From NCBI GenBank assembly GCA_017647405.1, contig JAGCKR010000062.1, positions 62,001 to 126,000 of the forward strand: a stretch of 64,000 nucleotides of DNA, in the 5' to 3' direction. The notes under the pieces are model-generated. The model had not been told where the DNA came from. It did no database searches and worked only from the letters and a program-made list of their open reading frames with translations. Origin of the DNA: Alphaproteobacteria bacterium. GTDB taxonomy: Bacteria > Pseudomonadota > Alphaproteobacteria > CAAHEQ01 > UBA3637. This document shows positions 25,165 to 34,170 of the stretch, piece after piece. The position numbers were made by a program, and so were the translations under genes. Within the stretch, counting starts at the first letter, position 1. The number at the start of each line of letters is the position of its first letter.

Positions 25165-26469
25165 TTATCCTTTAGCCACAGCCGTCACAATTTTCGGATC
25201 ATCCTCATTTGAATCTTCATCAATCAATTTTTGCTCCGGCAACGTTTCCGGTGTTAAAAATGTTTCTTCAACTTGAGGAATTGTCGCTTCATCGATTTCC
25301 TGAAAATCCGGAGCACCCGATATTTTATTTGATGACTCAACTGTTGCCTGCGGTAACGGTGTTTGAGTGTGTTCATCTGTCGCAGTGTCAGCCCGTTGAG
25401 TCTGATGAACAGTGGCATTATTTCCGGATTCTGCATTGTTAGTTTCCCCTTTTGTATCTTTTGTTGAAACATCCTGATTTGTTGTCTGAGAGTTCGCACC
25501 TTGCTTAAACGGCACTTTCGGCAATTTAACCAAGGAAGGATCTTGTTCTCCTTCTTTCAAATCAAAATAAGAAGCAATAAATGAGGCATAATCTAAAATA
25601 TCAGATTTAGGTTCACCCCCATTAAAACAAATCAAATGAATATCATATTTTTTAAAATATTCAACCGTTTGTTTAGCATTCAAAAGACGACCGTCTGTCA
25701 AACAAATCACCTTGATAACTTCGGACCCCGGCTCTGCTTTTTCAAGTGCCGCCGATGCCTTTATCAAATCAAGCGCCATTTTTTCCATAACCTTTTCTTG
25801 CGAATACCAAGCACTTTCAAGAATATCCTCTTTAAAATCAACAGACCAATTGGCCCCTTTTGCATTCACAATTTCAATCATCATGGCTCTGGCAGCCGTT
25901 GAAATAGCCATCGGCACCCGAAATCCTTCAAGCAAAATATGTTGAAAGATTTCAACTTTGAATTTTCTGGCAACAACAGCCATCTGTTTAATCATCTGTA
26001 ACACATTTTTATGACTTTTGTTACCAGCAGCTGTTTTTTCTTGTTTCTCCTGACCGGGCAATTGTGGCGCCACATATTTTGACATTTGAATAGTTGACGG
26101 CATCGCACGCGGTTTTGCATATTGTGGTTTATCTTTTTTAATATCCAACGCGCGTTTTACCACGGCTTTTGGCTTTGGCTTAATCATAAAAATTTTCCAT
26201 TTAATTTTGAAAAAGAAACATAAACCAACCAAATAAATCGGCAATATACAAATCATCATTGTCAAGAGCAAAACGTCTGACAGTGTCCGTATGCGCCAAT
26301 TATAATTAATGAATGCCAAATATTTTTCATTCCAGGCATCCGGCGATAAAAAATTAAAATTGAATAAAAGACCTAAAAACGGCAAAATATACAGAAAATA
26401 AATCAAAGACCAAATAACAACGGACAGACTAAACTTTATGATAAATTTAAGTTTTTTGTTCACTTTCAT
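25165..26469 (-). CDS. Membrane protein with conserved-looking central domain, unknown
   Basis: The 434-residue protein has two N-terminal membrane helices (about residues 8-38 and 62-88) followed by a basic Lys/Pro linker. A cytoplasmic domain from about 145 to 285 contains Ile-Lys-Val-Ile-Cys-Leu-Thr-Asp-Gly-Arg and Ile-His-Leu-Ile-Cys-Phe-Asn-Gly-Gly, an alpha/beta pattern that looks VWA- or NYN-like but cannot be assigned. The last 130 residues are Gln/Thr/Glu-rich and probably disordered. AAGGGGAT precedes the ATG. It heads the run leading into pgpA. Confidence 0.75.
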   Translation of the reverse strand: MKVNKKLKFIIKFSLSVVIWSLIYFLYILPFLGLLFNFNFLSPDAWNEKYLAFINYNWRIRTLSDVLLLTMMICILPIYLVGLCFFFKIKWKIFMIKPKPKAVVKRALDIKKDKPQYAKPRAMPSTIQMSKYVAPQLPGQEKQEKTAAGNKSHKNVLQMIKQMAVVARKFKVEIFQHILLEGFRVPMAISTAARAMMIEIVNAKGANWSVDFKEDILESAWYSQEKVMEKMALDLIKASAALEKAEPGSEVIKVICLTDGRLLNAKQTVEYFKKYDIHLICFNGGEPKSDILDYASFIASYFDLKEGEQDPSLVKLPKVPFKQGANSQTTNQDVSTKDTKGETNNAESGNNATVHQTQRADTATDEHTQTPLPQATVESSNKISGAPDFQEIDEATIPQVEETFLTPETLPEQKLIDEDSNEDDPKIVTAVAKG

Positions 26470-26537
26470 ATTTTATCCCCTTTTTTGATATATGTTTTCA
26501 GTATCTATCTTTTTTTCATCAAATGCAAGGGATTTTT

Positions 26538-27290
26538 TTATGCATAAAGTGTTTTAATATGAGCACTTTCTAAAATACTTGCCAATTCCTCAATGATTTC
26601 ATGCGATGGTTCTTTAATATGATTGAGTTCATAATTCAAACCCAACTCTTTCCATTTGAAAACACCTGACTTATGATAAGGCAAAATTTCAACAAGTTCC
26701 ACATTATCATACGGCTTTAAAAATGCTGCCAGTTGATGCGCATATTCTTCCGTATCATTCACACCGGGAACAACAACCCAACGCACCCATGTACGAACAT
26801 TTTTTTCTTTCAGCAACTTTAAAAAATCAAAGCATTTTTCATTCGTCATCCCTGTTAAATTTTTATGCCCAGCGGGATCCAAATGCTTCACATCTAACAT
26901 CACCAAATCAGTCAATTCAACAACCCTTTTTGTCACTTCATCAATATTGGTTGTTCCTGCCGTATCAAGCGCGATATGAACACCTTCTTTTTTTAACTTT
27001 TCAAAAATCGGCACCAAACTTTCTTTTTGAACCAATGGCTCACCACCGGAAAAAGTGACCCCACCTTTTGAAAACGTCATAAATGTTTTATATTTTAAAA
27101 TTTCATTTACCAAAGTTTTTGCCGGATATGCTTTACCGTTTTTAGGATTCCATGTATCCGGATTATGGCAATATTTGCATCTTAAAGGGCAGCCTTGTGT
27201 AAAAACAACAAAACGGATACCGGGACCATCCACCGTTCCGCCACTTTCAAAAGAATGAACTCTTAATTCTGCCTGTTCCAACGTTTTCAT
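26538..27290 (-). CDS. pflA: Pyruvate formate-lyase activating enzyme
   Basis: A radical SAM enzyme that installs the glycyl radical on pyruvate formate-lyase under anoxia. The cluster motif Cys34-x3-Cys38-x2-Cys41 (Gln-Gly-Cys-Pro-Leu-Arg-Cys-Lys-Tyr-Cys-His) is preceded by the usual Asp-Gly-Pro-Gly-Ile-Arg; Ser-Gly-Gly-Glu-Pro-Leu follows. The 250-residue length is normal for PflA without the extra ferredoxin domain. AAAAGGAG precedes the ATG. No pfl gene is in the window, so its substrate enzyme lies elsewhere. Confidence 0.93.
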   Translation of the reverse strand: MKTLEQAELRVHSFESGGTVDGPGIRFVVFTQGCPLRCKYCHNPDTWNPKNGKAYPAKTLVNEILKYKTFMTFSKGGVTFSGGEPLVQKESLVPIFEKLKKEGVHIALDTAGTTNIDEVTKRVVELTDLVMLDVKHLDPAGHKNLTGMTNEKCFDFLKLLKEKNVRTWVRWVVVPGVNDTEEYAHQLAAFLKPYDNVELVEILPYHKSGVFKWKELGLNYELNHIKEPSHEIIEELASILESAHIKTLYA

Positions 27291-27383
27291 TTTTAACTCC
27301 TTTTAGTTTAAGAAATCTTAACACAAGAAACAAAAAAAGTAAAGTTAAAACAGGCAGAATCTTTCACATGATATAGGAAAAAC

Positions 27384-27674
27384 TTATTCTGCTTGTTCAA
27401 GTATTTTTATTTCAGCTTCTTTTTGACGCAACCGTTCTTCAAACTCTTTCTTTTCAAGTTTTCTTTCCCGCTTAAATTCTTTTTTTTCTTCTTTTCTTTT
27501 TTCTTTAAATTCTTTTTTCATTTCTTTAACTTCTTGTTTATCCTTTTGAATTTGAGCTTGAATCTGCGCTTGATCCATTTCATTTGTATCCATGAGCATG
27601 TGCAAAACCGGCATCGAAAAAACATTGAAAGATACCAGAAAAGCTCCCACCAAAATAAATGCATTCTTTTTCAT
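27384..27674 (-). CDS. Small exported charged coiled-coil protein
   Basis: A 96-residue protein with a signal peptide (to about residue 20, Phe-Ser-Met-Pro) and then an almost uninterrupted Lys/Glu helix with repeated Lys-Glu-Phe-Lys/Glu-x-Arg units. It probably forms a long single helix or coiled coil in the periplasm. AAAGGAG precedes the ATG. No family recognised. Confidence 0.7.
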   Translation of the reverse strand: MKKNAFILVGAFLVSFNVFSMPVLHMLMDTNEMDQAQIQAQIQKDKQEVKEMKKEFKEKRKEEKKEFKRERKLEKKEFEERLRQKEAEIKILEQAE

Positions 27675-27771
27675 TTTTTTCTCCTTTTTTTTAACAACAA
27701 AATAAACTTGTGTCTAAAAAAAGGAAAAACAAGAGAGCTTTTTGTTTATCTCATCTACTAAAAAAACCAAT

Positions 27772-27805
27772 AAAAAAAGCCACCGAAAATATCGATGGCT
27801 TTTTC
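27772..27805 (-). terminator. Terminator of the acyl-CoA synthetase gene
   Basis: On the minus strand AGCCATCGA pairs with TCGGTGGCT (one G-U) around ATATT/AAATA and is followed by a T-run. Confidence 0.8.
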
Positions 27806-27821
27806 TTTTCAATCAGTTATC

Positions 27822-29903
27822 TTATTTCAATAACATTTTGAAGTCCACAACAACGGCTCTGTCTTTTGTGACCAATGCCGGGTTGGCGTCAATTGACGTA
27901 ATTTGTGGGATTTCAAGAACAACTTGTTGAACTTTTTTAAGTGTTTCAGCCAAAGGACCAACAGCTTTTGGTTCTTCACCACGAACACCATTTAAAATTG
28001 TTCCAACCTTTGTTTCTTTGATCATGGCGTCAAAATCAGCAGCTGGTAAAATGCGAAGTGTTGTATCTTTCATCACTTCTGTATAAATACCACCGGTTCC
28101 AAAGACCATGATACGACCAAAGTTTTTATCAGAGTTGACACCGATAATTGTTTCCGTTGCCTTCACAATCATTTCTTGAATCAAGACACTGGCGCCTTTG
28201 AGTTCAAATTTTTGGATAGATCCATTCAAACCATTCCAAGCTTCATCAAAACTCTTTTCATCGTTTACATTTAAGTAAATACCCTTCATTTCTGTTTTAT
28301 GAAGTGCATCCGGAGCTGAAAGTTTTAAAACAACCGGAGCCGGGAAAATATTTTTACAGAAACTTAAAGCAGCTTCGCGATCTGTGAAGTTACCACTCTT
28401 TGGATAATCAATACCATAGTGGTCCATAATCATGTTCACAACGTTTTGCGGTAATGAAGCCAAACCTTCATCTTTAGCAGCTTGAACAGCATTCATAATA
28501 TCGGCCGGTACTTCATTTGTTTCAACTGAAACAGATTGAACACCACGATAAGCCATTTGAGCTTTCAAAAGACCCAACAAACGAATCACATCGATCGGAT
28601 ATTCATAGTTCAATACTTTGTTGGCTTCCAAAATATCGCGTCCTTCTTTAACTTTAACACCACCAACAAAAACAGCAAAAACGTTTACTGAATCATATTC
28701 TTTTGAAACTTTAACAATGGCTTCAGCCGTTCCTGTTGCATCTGTAACCATTTGCGGTGTTAAAAGAACGATAATGTTTTTATATTCCCCTGATTCGCAA
28801 AGAACTTTTAAAGCAGCTTCATATCTGTCTGCTCTGGCATCACCGATAACGTCAATTGGGTTACCAAAGGCAGCTTCAGCCGGCAAAACAGCCTTTAAAG
28901 CGTCGATTGTTTTATCAGAAGGTCTTGCCAAATCCAAACCATTGTCTTCGCATAAGTCACTGGAAAGAACGCCAACGCCACCGGCATTTGTTAAAATAGC
29001 AACAGAGCCGTCAAATTCTGTGTGTTTAGCATATTGCAACACTTCCAATAAACCAAACAATTCTCTTGTTGTGTATGCTTGAATAGCACCAGATCCTTTC
29101 AAAGCAATTTCAAGAACACGATAGTTCGGAGCCAAAGAACCTGTATGTGACAAGCTGGCAGCTTGAGCTTTTTGAGATTTACCCGGTTCCATAATCACAA
29201 CCGGTTTTGTTTTTGAAACTTCTTTTAAAACACGCAAAAATTCTTTACCGTTTTTAAGTGATTCCAAATAAAAAATGAAAGCTGTTGTGTTTTTATCATT
29301 TTTAAGAGCATCAAGCAAACGATCCTCAGCAAGCAATGCTTTGTTTCCGATGGAAATAAAGTGAGAGAACCCAATGCCTTTTTCACGAGCCCAGTCCATC
29401 AAAGCAGAGCAATATGCGCCTGATTGAGAAACAAAGGCAACGTTACCTTGAGCAGGGAAACCATCAGCAAAGCTGGCGTTTACTTTATCAAATGTTGAAA
29501 TATGACCTAAACAGTTCGGGCCCAACAAGTTAATGCCATTGGCCATACATTTTTCAGCAATAGAATCTTCCAATTCATGATTACCAACTTCACCAAAACC
29601 AGCTGTAATAATGCTGATATTTTTTGTTTTGTTTTTAATAGCGTCATCAATAACCGGCATTGTGAATTTTGCAGGAACGACAACAACAACCAAGTCAATG
29701 GCTTCCGGTAAATCAGCAACAGAAGCATAACAAGGTTTTCCATATAATTCCTGACCGGCACATTTTGGGTTGATGGCATATAAATTACCTTCAAATCCGG
29801 CATCGATCACATTATTAAAAACAACGGCACCCAATTTGCTCGGGTCATTTGAAACACCGACAACAGCAATACTTGACGGATTAAAAAATGAATCAAGTGA
29901 CAT
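27822..29903 (-). CDS. Acetate-CoA ligase (ADP-forming), fused alpha-beta type
   Basis: This 693-residue protein interconverts acyl-CoA, ADP and phosphate with acid, CoA and ATP, giving ATP in fermentation. The N-terminal CoA-binding domain begins Phe-Phe-Asn-Pro-Ser-Ser-Ile-Ala-Val-Val-Gly-Val. Succinyl-CoA-ligase-like domains follow, with Leu-Gly-Pro-Asn-Cys-Leu-Gly, Phe-Val-Ser-Gln-Ser-Gly-Ala and the phosphohistidine loop Ser-His-Thr-Gly-Ser. The C-terminal part is an ATP-grasp domain with Leu-Lys-x-Ser and Ile-Gln-Glu-Met-Ile. The ATG at 29903 follows AAAGGAGA and is preferred to 29945. Together with pflA it points to anaerobic acetate formation. Confidence 0.92.
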   Translation of the reverse strand: MSLDSFFNPSSIAVVGVSNDPSKLGAVVFNNVIDAGFEGNLYAINPKCAGQELYGKPCYASVADLPEAIDLVVVVVPAKFTMPVIDDAIKNKTKNISIITAGFGEVGNHELEDSIAEKCMANGINLLGPNCLGHISTFDKVNASFADGFPAQGNVAFVSQSGAYCSALMDWAREKGIGFSHFISIGNKALLAEDRLLDALKNDKNTTAFIFYLESLKNGKEFLRVLKEVSKTKPVVIMEPGKSQKAQAASLSHTGSLAPNYRVLEIALKGSGAIQAYTTRELFGLLEVLQYAKHTEFDGSVAILTNAGGVGVLSSDLCEDNGLDLARPSDKTIDALKAVLPAEAAFGNPIDVIGDARADRYEAALKVLCESGEYKNIIVLLTPQMVTDATGTAEAIVKVSKEYDSVNVFAVFVGGVKVKEGRDILEANKVLNYEYPIDVIRLLGLLKAQMAYRGVQSVSVETNEVPADIMNAVQAAKDEGLASLPQNVVNMIMDHYGIDYPKSGNFTDREAALSFCKNIFPAPVVLKLSAPDALHKTEMKGIYLNVNDEKSFDEAWNGLNGSIQKFELKGASVLIQEMIVKATETIIGVNSDKNFGRIMVFGTGGIYTEVMKDTTLRILPAADFDAMIKETKVGTILNGVRGEEPKAVGPLAETLKKVQQVVLEIPQITSIDANPALVTKDRAVVVDFKMLLK

Positions 29904-29968
29904 AAAATCTCCTTTCTTTATTGATGTCATTTTTAAGGTCCTCATCCTATCCGACCTTTTTGCGCAGG

Positions 29969-29997
29969 ACTATACAAAAAAATACCTTTTTTGTCAA
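29969..29997 (-). promoter_or_regulatory. Promoter of the acyl-CoA synthetase gene
   Basis: On the minus strand: TTGACA (29997-29992), 17 bases, TATAGT (29974-29969). Confidence 0.8.
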
Positions 29998-30061
29998 GAG
30001 GACATTTGATTTTTTTAACAAATTTATCCGCCTTTGTTTTAAACGCGCCCCTAAAAATAAT

Positions 30062-30090
30062 TTGACGATTTTTTCTTTTCGATGTATAAT
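30062..30090 (+). promoter_or_regulatory. Promoter of the amidase gene
   Basis: TTGACG (30062-30067), 17 bases, TATAAT (30085-30090), 32 bases before the start codon, which follows AAGGAG. Confidence 0.8.
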
Positions 30091-30122
30091 AGGTTATATA
30101 AACGAAATAAGGAGCAATTCAA

Positions 30123-31016
30123 ATGATTATTGACAATTCATACTGCCAAGAAAGATATTACGGGCCAAGAAGTCGTAGCAGAAACGGGCAACAAATCGAT
30201 ATGTTGATTATGCACACAACGGAATCTTCTTCTTTTGACTCAACGGCAGCCACATTTACACAACAAACAAATCCACCTGTTTCAGCGCACTATGTTGTTG
30301 ACAGAGATGGAAAAATTTATTGTTTTTGTCCGGAAGATACCGCAGCCAACCATGCCGGTAAATCTTCTTGGCGTTTAGTAACCGGTGAAGAAGTTCGCAA
30401 TATCAACCAACGTTCTATCGGCATTGAATTTCAATGTGGCCCAGGTGAAGAAATCACACCGGAACAAGCCGCAGCCGGCCTTTGGTTAACAAAGGATATC
30501 ATGTCCAGAAATCCAAACATTCAACCGGAAAACGTTGTTGGGCACTCAGATATTGCTCCCAGCCGAAAAGCAGATCCGGGCATGAGTTTTCCTTGGGAAC
30601 TTTGGGTTCAAAACGGATTAGCCACCAATGCAACTCGTCGCGGAAATGACGGCAGGTCGTCACAAATGAGTGAAGAAATGATGTTAGCCTATCAAAAGGG
30701 ATATTTTAACGTCAATAATTATACTTTTGAAAACACAAGATACCTCACCGAAAGTGACGTTCAAAATCAATTAGCACAAAGAAACCAACAAAACAGGGAA
30801 AACACAGCAAATACCACCTCAACTTCACAGGAAGAACCTTCTTTGGCCTCTAATATTTTTGAGATGCTTTTATCTGCCTGTATCGGCAAAATTGCCGGCG
30901 GTAATGCCGTTACAGCCACCCTTGCCAGTGCTGCGATGAAATCTCTTACAAATGAGTCAAATCAAGAAACAAATATTTCATCACCACTGGAAAACATTAA
31001 TAACATTTTAGGTTAA
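30123..31016 (+). CDS. N-acetylmuramoyl-L-alanine amidase (Amidase_2/AmpD type)
   Basis: The enzyme cleaves the amide bond between muramic acid and L-Ala in murein. Zinc ligands expected for the family are visible: His31 (Met-His-Thr-Thr-Glu), His141 and Asp151 (Gly-His-Ser-Asp-Ile-Ala-Pro ... Lys-Ala-Asp-Pro-Gly). Lys149 is also in place. There is no signal peptide. The 297-residue protein has a C-terminal third that is Asn/Gln/Thr-rich and ends with an Ala/Gly-rich hydrophobic helix, unlike plain AmpD. It could act in recycling, or be exported by an unusual route as a cell-wall effector. It has its own promoter and terminator. Confidence 0.88.
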   Translation: MIIDNSYCQERYYGPRSRSRNGQQIDMLIMHTTESSSFDSTAATFTQQTNPPVSAHYVVDRDGKIYCFCPEDTAANHAGKSSWRLVTGEEVRNINQRSIGIEFQCGPGEEITPEQAAAGLWLTKDIMSRNPNIQPENVVGHSDIAPSRKADPGMSFPWELWVQNGLATNATRRGNDGRSSQMSEEMMLAYQKGYFNVNNYTFENTRYLTESDVQNQLAQRNQQNRENTANTTSTSQEEPSLASNIFEMLLSACIGKIAGGNAVTATLASAAMKSLTNESNQETNISSPLENINNILG

Positions 31017-31017
31017 T

Positions 31018-31052
31018 CAAAAAGCCGTTGAAACAAATCAACGGCTTTTTTT
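31018..31052. terminator. Bidirectional terminator between amidase and ankyrin genes
   Basis: AAAGCCGTTGA and TCAACGGCTTT form an 11-bp stem with an AACAAA loop, flanked by A and T runs. Confidence 0.88.
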
Positions 31053-33012
31053 ATTCCTTTATTTTTTGGTTCAAACAGCTCTTTGTTTTTAAAAATTTTT
31101 CTTTATACTTTTGATAATAATAAAAAGCCGTTTTACCATTTTGATCTTTCATAAGACCATCCGCCCTGTTTTCAATTAAAACAGCCGCCATTTTAACCAA
31201 TCCCTTTTGCGCTGCCATCATTAATGGCGTTTGCCCATAAATATTTTGCGCATTCACATTAGCCCCATTTTCAATCAAAAAATTAAATGTTTTTTCATCT
31301 TTCGTCAAAATCGAATAATGCAGGGCCGAAAATTTTTCACCGTCAACACTTTCAATATCCATACCGCTTTTTAACAGCAACTGAACCGCTTCAAAATTCC
31401 TTTTTTTGGTTGCAAGCAAAAATAAATTTGTTCCAAACGTATTTTGATATGACATATCAACTTTTAAATCACATAACACCTTAACAATGCGATTTCTTTT
31501 CAAAGAAACAGCCTTCCAAAAAACTTCCTGTAATGCTTTTGAGCTTTTTAATTTACTTTTCTTAACCAGCAATTCATTTAATAAAACCGGCATATCAAAT
31601 TCCATTATTGTCCCTAAAACGCTTTGTCCTGTTGTAAAAGCATCCGGAATCTGCACACCGGCACGCGCAAGCAAAAGCGCCGCCTCTTCTTGTTGATACC
31701 AAACAGCTGCCAAAAACGGAGATATTCCCTTAAATGGCATTTCTAATTTTTTAACAGGTAATTCATCAACAAAAACTTTTAAAACATCTGTTTTTCCAAG
31801 CTTAACAGCCTCATACAAAGGCGTTGTATCCCCCACCGGCTCAACAACAGACACATTTCTTTTCATCAAAAAAGAAACCAAATCCACATCCCCTTCTCTA
31901 ACGGCTTTAATCATCCGGTCATTATAAACCGGCATATCGGAAAGATTACTGCTGTTTTTCAGCAAAATTTTATAAACCCTTCGCTTATCCATAAATTTTG
32001 CAATTTTAACAGCCTCTGACGCCAAAGCCACTTCCGGCAACAAACAAGTGATATAAAACAAAATGTTACCATAAGCCTCTTTATCTTCTAAAAATTTTGA
32101 AACCAAGGTATAAAGAGGCGTTTTATTAATTGTTTTTTGAGAAGCATCCGAATAAATTTCTCCCAAATTTTGCAACGGATTTGCCCCCATAAATAACAGT
32201 TTTTTAACAAAATTATCCTGATGCAATAAAATGGCTTCATTTAAAGGCGTTGTTTGCTGAGACACAAAATTTTCATCAAAAGAAACAAGCCCGTCATCTC
32301 TTGCTTCTTTTAAAACAACAAAAGTATCATAGGCCTTAGATCTAACAACCTGATTTAAAAGACTTTCTCCCGTTTCATCTTCAATATCAAGCTTTTTCAA
32401 AACATTAAGTTTAAGTAAATTCAAAACCGCTTTAAAATCATTTTCTCTGGCTTTTTCAAATAATATCTTTTTCAGTTCTTCTTCGCAATCAACCAATAAA
32501 TGCGCTCTTATTTCTTCTTTATCTTTTGATGAAACAACTCTCAGCGCTTGATAAATCAAATCTTTTTTATCAACATAAGCGCGCATACTTTTAATCATTT
32601 CAACACGCCCCAAATCAACGGCAATCGAAAATGGCGTCATATGTAAAGAATCGCAATAAGCAGAAACCTGACGTAACTTTTGATTCATTTTGGCAATATT
32701 TCGCCCCACCAAAACAAGCGGGGAAGCCCCTAATAATAAAAATTTTTGAAAATATTCAAAGTGATTGTGCATAATCGCAAGTGAAAGAAAATTTAACCCA
32801 TTTTGAATAGGCGCATTTAAATCAAAATCAGCCTTTCCTTCCAAATATTTTTGAAGAACAATCGAAAACATTTCATCATTTTTCTTTTGGATGGCAAAAA
32901 TCAAACAAGCCGTCCAATCACTTGCCTCAAAAGAGGCTTTATCACTTCTGATTCGACCGATCAAATCTTCCACATAAATATTATTTAAAAGCAATTCATT
33001 TTCAACAACCAT
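31051..33012 (-). CDS. Large ankyrin-repeat protein
   Basis: The 653-residue protein consists largely of ankyrin repeats, best preserved in the last 150 residues (Gly-Glu-Lys-Phe-Ser-Ala-Leu-His-Tyr, Gly-Ala-Asn-Val-Asn-Ala-Gln-Asn, Gly-Gln-Thr-Pro-Leu-Met-Met-Ala-Ala). Earlier repeats are degenerate (Gly-Ala-Ser-Pro-Leu, Gly-Ala-Asn-Pro-Leu, Asp-Thr-Thr-Pro-Leu-Tyr-Glu-Ala-Val). No signal peptide or enzyme domain is seen. It ends in a Lys-rich tail. Probably a protein-interaction scaffold; an effector role is possible but unproven. Confidence 0.9.
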   Translation of the reverse strand: MVVENELLLNNIYVEDLIGRIRSDKASFEASDWTACLIFAIQKKNDEMFSIVLQKYLEGKADFDLNAPIQNGLNFLSLAIMHNHFEYFQKFLLLGASPLVLVGRNIAKMNQKLRQVSAYCDSLHMTPFSIAVDLGRVEMIKSMRAYVDKKDLIYQALRVVSSKDKEEIRAHLLVDCEEELKKILFEKARENDFKAVLNLLKLNVLKKLDIEDETGESLLNQVVRSKAYDTFVVLKEARDDGLVSFDENFVSQQTTPLNEAILLHQDNFVKKLLFMGANPLQNLGEIYSDASQKTINKTPLYTLVSKFLEDKEAYGNILFYITCLLPEVALASEAVKIAKFMDKRRVYKILLKNSSNLSDMPVYNDRMIKAVREGDVDLVSFLMKRNVSVVEPVGDTTPLYEAVKLGKTDVLKVFVDELPVKKLEMPFKGISPFLAAVWYQQEEAALLLARAGVQIPDAFTTGQSVLGTIMEFDMPVLLNELLVKKSKLKSSKALQEVFWKAVSLKRNRIVKVLCDLKVDMSYQNTFGTNLFLLATKKRNFEAVQLLLKSGMDIESVDGEKFSALHYSILTKDEKTFNFLIENGANVNAQNIYGQTPLMMAAQKGLVKMAAVLIENRADGLMKDQNGKTAFYYYQKYKEKFLKTKSCLNQKIKE

Positions 33013-33119
33013 TCTTCCTACCTTGTCTTTTATTTACGTGGCACATTACTCTTTTTCTTGTTTTTTGTCAATATTTTATCTCTTTTAATAAGATTTAACA
33101 CTTTTTTTCTCTCTTTTTA

Positions 33120-33148
33120 TTGACAAAACGGCGAAACCCTGTTAAACT
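33120..33148 (+). promoter_or_regulatory. Promoter of the single-pass membrane protein at 33.2 kb
   Basis: TTGACA (33120-33125), 17 bases, TAAACT (33143-33148). An AAGGAGG site lies before the ATG. Confidence 0.65.
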
Positions 33149-33178
33149 AAGAAAAAAACAAAAAAGGAGGCTTAAAGC

Positions 33179-34072
33179 ATGGATAACATTTCAAGAAGAC
33201 TTTCTCAAGGAAACACAATGTTAAGACAAACCGGGAATATTGTCGATCAAGCAGGATCATTAGCAAGTTCCCTCGGAATTTCAGGTTCTGGAACCAATCA
33301 TCAATCGGCAGCTGGCGCCACTTTGACACCTCCAGCAGATCAAAATGCGCAATCTGGCAGTGTTTTATCTGGTGGCGTTCAAGAAATTAACGGCAAAAGA
33401 TATTTCGTTAATCCAGCCCCAAAAGGAACCAGATTAATTATTCCGGCAAAAATCAGCTCAACCGGGCAAGAAAGATATATCGGTGCACACACGCTTGAAA
33501 GCATTGTCAACTTGCATCAAGGGAATCCAAAATGTGCCAACGTTATCGTTTTCGGCGCGGGAAATAAGCCATCATCCGCCTTTTATGATTTTGGCCCGAA
33601 TGGTGAAATTTTCTTAAAAGGAACAAATAAGCAAATTAGTTTTGACGAAAAAGATCCGCCCGTCAAATTAAGCGAAACCGAATATATATCCATTGTTCAA
33701 TCGCTGAACCAAAAAACAAATGACGTCACCTATTTTAAAACAAATGCCGATTTGGGAGAGGCCGAAAATTCAAAAGCCTCCTCTCCATCATGGTTCAGTC
33801 AAAACTGGTGGAAAATTTTATTGGGTCTTGCTATTGCAGGCGGTCTGGCTTGGGGTGGTATCGCCATTTATAACAAAAATAGAGATAAACCATCACAAAA
33901 ATTTAGCGCAAATACAAACTCATCAAGTAATTCAAATCAAAACAGCAATGTTCTAGACCTGGGCGTTCATGAAGAAAAAGCAGTAGCCACCGGATTATCG
34001 GCCGCTCAAAACATAACGAACGCCAGCAATGAACAACAAGCATATACGAATAACAATTCTAATTCCATGTAA
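33179..34072 (+). CDS. Single-pass membrane protein with Trp-rich edge and Asn-rich tail
   Basis: The 297-residue protein is not recognised. Residues 1-70 are Ser/Gly/Ala-rich; 70-195 form a beta-rich domain (Gly-Lys-Arg-Tyr-Phe-Val, Ile-Val-Phe-Gly-Ala-Gly). Then comes Trp-Phe-x-x-Asn-Trp-Trp-Lys immediately before one membrane helix (about 208-230), an Asn-Lys-Asn-Arg stop, and a 60-residue Asn/Ser-rich tail. With no signal peptide and the helix near the C-terminus, the topology should be N-in. Two other proteins (34171-35061, 40305-41237) have the same layout. Confidence 0.75.
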   Translation: MDNISRRLSQGNTMLRQTGNIVDQAGSLASSLGISGSGTNHQSAAGATLTPPADQNAQSGSVLSGGVQEINGKRYFVNPAPKGTRLIIPAKISSTGQERYIGAHTLESIVNLHQGNPKCANVIVFGAGNKPSSAFYDFGPNGEIFLKGTNKQISFDEKDPPVKLSETEYISIVQSLNQKTNDVTYFKTNADLGEAENSKASSPSWFSQNWWKILLGLAIAGGLAWGGIAIYNKNRDKPSQKFSANTNSSSNSNQNSNVLDLGVHEEKAVATGLSAAQNITNASNEQQAYTNNNSNSM

Positions 34073-34108
34073 AAAAAAACAAAAATTCAAGAGGTTATAC
34101 TTTTTTAT

Positions 34109-34137
34109 TTGCAAAACGTTTTTTTTCATGATATAAT
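34109..34137 (+). promoter_or_regulatory. Promoter of the single-pass membrane protein at 34.2 kb
   Basis: TTGCAA (34109-34114), 17 bases, TATAAT (34132-34137), then AGGAGGA ahead of the ATG. Confidence 0.75.
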
Positions 34138-34170
34138 TATTACATTATTTATCTAATATAGGAGGAATAA